A stretch of DNA of 54,224 bases from JAYFRL01 sp034925905 (GTDB taxonomy: Bacteria; Bacillota; Clostridia; Lachnospirales; Anaerotignaceae). The DNA is taken from the NCBI GenBank assembly GCA_034925905.1, contig JAYFRL010000015.1, positions 1 to 54,224 on the forward strand. The letters run 5' to 3'. The notes beneath the pieces are model-generated. The model was not told the origin of the DNA. It made no database searches and was given only the letters and a program-made list of their open reading frames with translations. Positions 51,049 through 54,224 of this stretch are shown here, in pieces. The translations under genes were made by a program, and so were the position numbers. Positions within the stretch are counted from its first letter, which is position 1. The number at the start of each line of letters is the position of its first letter.

Positions 51049-52110
51049 TTATCCTTTTCTGAGTTTAACTATATTTGCAGCGGATTTCCGGCGTTCCTCT
51101 TCTATTTGGGCATAATGCCTTTTTGTTATATTTACATCGCTATGACCCAAAACATCAGCAACAAGATATATATCTCCCGTTTCCCTGTAAAGGTTTGTGC
51201 CATATGTGCTTCTAAGCTTATGTGGCGATATGTTTTTAAGCTTAACGGAAACCCTGGAATATTTTTTAACTATGTTTTGAATTGCCCTGACGGAAAGGCG
51301 TGTGCCCTGAAGGGATAAAAACAAAGCTTTTTCATTTGCGTTTTGGGACGGATTTTTTTTGCGTTCTTCCAACAAACTAAGAAGCGAATCACGGACTTCG
51401 TCGCCAAAATAAAGCACAACTTCTTTTCCGCCTTTTCTTATAACCTTAACCCCGTTTGTATCAAAATCAATATCATCAATGTTTATTCCGGCACACTCTG
51501 AAACACGCATACCGGTTCCCACCAGAAGGGTTACGAGAGCGAGGTCTCTTGTTTTTGTGTGGTCGTGGAACTGCTGCTGTTTTTTTGTGAGGTTGCCCCC
51601 GCTTTCGATTTCATCCAAAAGTACGGCGACCTCATCCGGCTCAAGGCGGACTATAACTTTTTCGTGTATTTTAGGGGTATCTACGATAGAAGCAGGGTTT
51701 GTAGCAATTTTAAGCTTTTTATTCATATATTTATACATTGAGCGTATTGCCGCAAGCTTTCTTGCCTTACCCTTTTCGTCATTTTTAAATTCCTGGGGCA
51801 GGCATGAAGGGTTGCCTTTTTTTACATAATACGATATATAATCCAAAAACAGGTCTATATCTTCCGAGGTTATTTTTTCAAGATCCGATATCTTAAAATC
51901 TTTTGCGGGAGTCCCTTTAAGCGAACTGTGGTTTTCGGAAATATAGTTAAAAAAAAGCCTTAAATCATAGGCGTAGCCAAGCCGTGTTTTAACAGAGGTC
52001 CGTTGAGAAATACCACGCATAAAGCTGCTTAAAAAATCCGGAAGCTCAAAAAGCACTTCGCGCAGCTTTAAAGTATCTTTTGTTTTTTGGTCTTCATGGT
52101 AAGAGGACAT
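51049..52110 (-). CDS. Tyrosine recombinase, XerC/XerD-like
   Basis: 353 aa. N-terminal SAM-like core-binding domain (about 25-135) and C-terminal catalytic domain with Arg202 (GTGMRVSE), Lys229 region (RKGGKE), His297 and Arg300 (SPHKLRST), His323 (LGHSDVNITKRHY) and nucleophile Tyr333. All catalytic residues are present. Such proteins of ~350 aa within a housekeeping operon are chromosomal in many Clostridia; I see no att site, excisionase or phage gene beside it, so it is not taken as integrase of the head operon 15 kb away. AAAGGAGG site. Confidence 0.88.
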   Translation of the reverse strand: MSSYHEDQKTKDTLKLREVLFELPDFLSSFMRGISQRTSVKTRLGYAYDLRLFFNYISENHSSLKGTPAKDFKISDLEKITSEDIDLFLDYISYYVKKGNPSCLPQEFKNDEKGKARKLAAIRSMYKYMNKKLKIATNPASIVDTPKIHEKVIVRLEPDEVAVLLDEIESGGNLTKKQQQFHDHTKTRDLALVTLLVGTGMRVSECAGINIDDIDFDTNGVKVIRKGGKEVVLYFGDEVRDSLLSLLEERKKNPSQNANEKALFLSLQGTRLSVRAIQNIVKKYSRVSVKLKNISPHKLRSTYGTNLYRETGDIYLVADVLGHSDVNITKRHYAQIEEERRKSAANIVKLRKG

Positions 52111-52139
52111 AAGAGGCCTCCTTTGCCCTTTTAAAGGTT

Positions 52140-52856
52140 TTATTTTCCGTAGCCCTTTATATTTGAGCGTTTTATAGCTCCGAATATTTTTTCGTCAACA
52201 TTGTCGTATTTTTTACCAAGCTCCGAAATGAGTTCTTTTATTTCCTGCCTTTTTGTGGTTCCGTTTGCGGGGCACGGGTTTTTAACCGTGCTTATGCCTG
52301 AAGATTTTACATAGCTTATAACCTCATATTCAGGGACATACATAAGCGGACGTATGGAATAAAGCTTTTTCCTATCCAAATATGAAACGGGGGCAAATGT
52401 GTTTATTCTGCCTTCATAGAGAAGTGACATTAAAAATGTTTCTATAACGTCGTTTTTGTTGTGCCCCAGGGCAACCTTGTTGCAGCCAAGTTTTTCCGCC
52501 ATGTCGTTTAAAGCGCCCTTGCGCATTTTAGAGCAAAGAGAGCAGGGGTTTTCTTCTTTACGCAAATCAAATATTATTTGACCGATATCGGTATCCACAA
52601 CGTCATATCTAACGCCGAGGTTTTGGCACAGCTTCCGGATTTCGCCAAAGTCCGAGCTTGGGAAGCCCAGCGAAACAGTTACCGCGGATATGTCAAAATG
52701 CTTAGGATAAAACATCTTAAGACCGCTTAAGCCTAAAAGGAGGCAGATACTGTCTTTGCCGCCGGAAACCCCGATAGCTATTTTATCTCCTTCTTCTATC
52801 ATATTGTAATCATCCACGGCGCGTCGCATATAGCTTAATAATTTTTGATGCTTCAT
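52140..52856 (-). CDS. TtcA-like tRNA 2-thiolation protein
   Basis: 238 aa ATP-pyrophosphatase of the TtcA/TilS family. PP-loop SGGKDS (about 30-35), the CxxC pair in NPCSLCSKMRKG, GHNKNDVIETFLMSLLYEGR and YIPEYEV-type YVPEYEVISY. TtcA proteins use a [4Fe-4S] cluster on the Cys residues to thiolate tRNA C32; the third Cys is probably in KNPCPANGTTKRQ. First gene of the minus-strand operon. Confidence 0.85.
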   Translation of the reverse strand: MKHQKLLSYMRRAVDDYNMIEEGDKIAIGVSGGKDSICLLLGLSGLKMFYPKHFDISAVTVSLGFPSSDFGEIRKLCQNLGVRYDVVDTDIGQIIFDLRKEENPCSLCSKMRKGALNDMAEKLGCNKVALGHNKNDVIETFLMSLLYEGRINTFAPVSYLDRKKLYSIRPLMYVPEYEVISYVKSSGISTVKNPCPANGTTKRQEIKELISELGKKYDNVDEKIFGAIKRSNIKGYGK

Positions 52857-52915
52857 GTGTTATTCTCCATAAATAAAGCTTAAAGGACATATATAATTCT
52901 TATGCTTATAAACTT

Positions 52916-52944
52916 ATTATACATTTATTTTTGCTTTTGAACAA
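52916..52944 (-). promoter_or_regulatory. Promoter of the ttcA-xer-nudix operon
   Basis: TTGTTC (52944-52939), 17 bp, TATAAT (52921-52916), about 60 nt before the start. Confidence 0.65.
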
Positions 52945-52952
52945 TTAAATTA

Positions 52953-52981
52953 TTGTATTCTTGCGCCGTAAATAATATTAT
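52953..52981 (+). promoter_or_regulatory. Promoter of the GH3 lipoprotein gene
   Basis: TTGTAT (52953-52958), 17 bp, TATTAT (52976-52981), followed by GAGGG and ATG 53015. It is back to back with the ttcA promoter. Confidence 0.65.
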
Positions 52982-53014
52982 TAGAATGTATTATTACTGA
53001 AAAGAGGGCCTTTT

Positions 53015-54224
53015 ATGGACAAACCAAAAAATACTTTAGGCATGCTTATTGTTTTAGGTCTAATTGTTATGGCTTTATGCGCTTGTGCGGCAAAAAATTT
53101 GGGGAAGGTTTCGGAAAGCCTGACGGAGGCAGAAATAAAAGCAGAAACAAAAGCCGGGTCTGATAATGAACCCGAAAAAGCCGAAAAAGCCGAAAAAGCG
53201 GCAGACCCTTTGGATGAATATATATCACATATGACGCTACGTGAAAAAGCGGCACAGCTTATAATGATAGCTTTAGACCGCTCAGATGAAAACGCTGTAA
53301 CGGGATATGACGAAGAATTAGAAGAAAGCTTAAAATCAAACGGTTGGGGCGGAGTGATACTTTTTACGGAAAACATAACAACTGAAGAAGGCACAAAGTT
53401 GCTTACATCTTTTTTGCAGGATTCTTCAGAAGTACCGCTTTTTATAGCCACGGATGAGGAAGGCGGCAGAGTTTCAAGGCTTTCATCCAGCGGAGGCATA
53501 AAGGATTATTATGTTCCGCGGGCAGCCGATATAAAGACTCCGGAAGAAGCTTTTGCGGCAGGGCAAACGATAGGCAAAAAGCTTTATGAGCTTGGTATAA
53601 ATGTGGATTTTGCTCCCGTTGCCGATGTGAATACAAATCCACAAAACCCTGTGATAGGCGACCGCAGCTATTCGAGCGACCCATATGAGGCGGCTTTGCT
53701 TGCAAAAAATGTTTATGAAGGCATCAAAGGCTGCAATGTTTTGGCTACGGCAAAACATTTTCCCGGACACGGTGACACTTCCACGGATACGCATGGCGGC
53801 TCGGTTTATGTGATGCATGATATAAAAAGGCTTACAGAAATTGAATTTGTGCCGTTTGAAGCCCTTATAGATGACGGAATAGAGATGGTCATGGTTTCGC
53901 ATATCAAAACCCCAAACGCAACAGGCAACGATATGGAAGCTTCGCTTTCAAAGGAAATAATAACAGGCATTTTAAGAGTCCAGCTTGGGTTTAAAGGAAT
54001 AGTTATAACGGACGCAATGAACATGAAGGCAATAGCTGAGAACTACAGCTCTAAAAAGTCTGCTGTGCTGGCTATAAAGGCAGGGGCAGACATAGTGCTT
54101 ATGCCGCCCTCGCCGGAGGAAGCTCTTTTAGCCATAACTTCAGCTGTTGAGAGCGGAAGGATATCCGAAGAAAGGCTTAATGAATCCGTAAAGCGCATAT
54201 TAAACGCAAAAATCAAACTTTTTG
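53015..54224 (+). CDS. GH3 beta-N-acetylhexosaminidase lipoprotein (NagZ-like), 3' end outside window
   Basis: At least 403 aa, open to the window end. Signal peptide with lipobox LCAC (Cys24), a Glu/Lys/Ala linker with EKAEKAEKA repeats (about 53-63), then a GH3 barrel: ATDEEGGRVSRL, FAPVADVNTNPQNPVIGDRSY, KHFPGHGDTSTDTH (247-260) with the NagZ-type Asp258-Thr-His260 acid/base dyad, and nucleophile Asp333 in ITDAMNM. NagZ-type enzymes remove N-acetylglucosamine from cell wall fragments; as lipoprotein it would act outside. GAGGG site 8 nt before ATG. A C-terminal GH3 domain may follow beyond the window. Confidence 0.9.
   Translation, partial: MDKPKNTLGMLIVLGLIVMALCACAAKNLGKVSESLTEAEIKAETKAGSDNEPEKAEKAEKAADPLDEYISHMTLREKAAQLIMIALDRSDENAVTGYDEELEESLKSNGWGGVILFTENITTEEGTKLLTSFLQDSSEVPLFIATDEEGGRVSRLSSSGGIKDYYVPRAADIKTPEEAFAAGQTIGKKLYELGINVDFAPVADVNTNPQNPVIGDRSYSSDPYEAALLAKNVYEGIKGCNVLATAKHFPGHGDTSTDTHGGSVYVMHDIKRLTEIEFVPFEALIDDGIEMVMVSHIKTPNATGNDMEASLSKEIITGILRVQLGFKGIVITDAMNMKAIAENYSSKKSAVLAIKAGADIVLMPPSPEEALLAITSAVESGRISEERLNESVKRILNAKIKLF

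Noticed and set aside
51049..52110. Tyrosine recombinase as integrase of the phage-head operon
   Set aside because: It is 15 kb away, inside a housekeeping operon between ttcA and a nudix gene, with no excisionase, att repeat or tRNA next to it. XerC/D-like size and motifs fit a chromosomal recombinase.

Overview
The window is AT-rich bacterial chromosome from a Gram-positive, low-GC Firmicute, most likely a spore-forming anaerobic member of the Clostridia. The signs are near-universal GGAGG-type ribosome binding sites, frequent TTG/GTG starts, sigma-A promoters with 15-17 bp spacers, a T-box riboswitch, the sporulation protein YunB, RbgA, RecU, a TTG-started pair of acyl-CoA:carboxylate CoA-transferases, and no outer-membrane genes. 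The genus cannot be fixed from sequence alone.

Layout. 1-1943: tRNA-Asp (partial) and tRNA-Val(UAC), then on the minus strand an Lsa/CplR-like ABC-F ribosome protection gene behind an attenuator leader with a six-codon peptide ORF. 2098-7574: a secreted stalk-domain protein, asparagine synthetase, rplS, signal peptidase I and rbgA. 7611-12481: a T-box (specifier read as GUA, Val) in front of a medium/branched-chain acyl-CoA synthetase, converging on two tandem CoA-transferases. 12542-17493: two tandem mgtE magnesium importers, a lipoprotein and a CNNM/CorC-type transporter, which form a magnesium cluster. 17557-20768: Crp/Fnr regulator plus an SsuA/NMT1-type ABC importer. 20948-27500: prfC, recU, a GH26-like lipoprotein, glgB, rpsU and yqeY.

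27568-35945 is the most unusual part: a self-contained operon of phage head and DNA-packaging genes. It holds small and large terminase, a portal with a zinc-ribbon insert, a 46-aa basic protein, a scaffold-like protein, a decoration-like protein, the major capsid protein, a connector-like protein and a Ser-rich protein. It has one consensus promoter surrounded by three copies of an operator-like dyad and ends at one strong terminator. No integrase, repressor, replication, tail or lysis gene is present, and every frame is open.

36004-41495: DedA, comM, dprA and topA. 41523-46689: a TetR-family regulator divergent from a coiled-coil exported protein and an RND/MMPL exporter that is split by a single in-frame TAA. 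46837-54224: a class A penicillin-binding protein, yunB, a ttcA-xer-nudix operon on the minus strand, and the 5' part of a GH3 (NagZ-like) lipoprotein cut by the window end.

How it fits together. Most genes are housekeeping (translation, protein export, cell wall, DNA processing). The accessory content lies in regulated units: antibiotic-induced ribosome protection, amino-acid-sensing control of acyl-CoA formation, magnesium transport, a TetR-controlled exporter, and the head-only packaging operon, whose regulator must be encoded elsewhere. Functional statements are family assignments made by reading protein motifs; no database search was possible.
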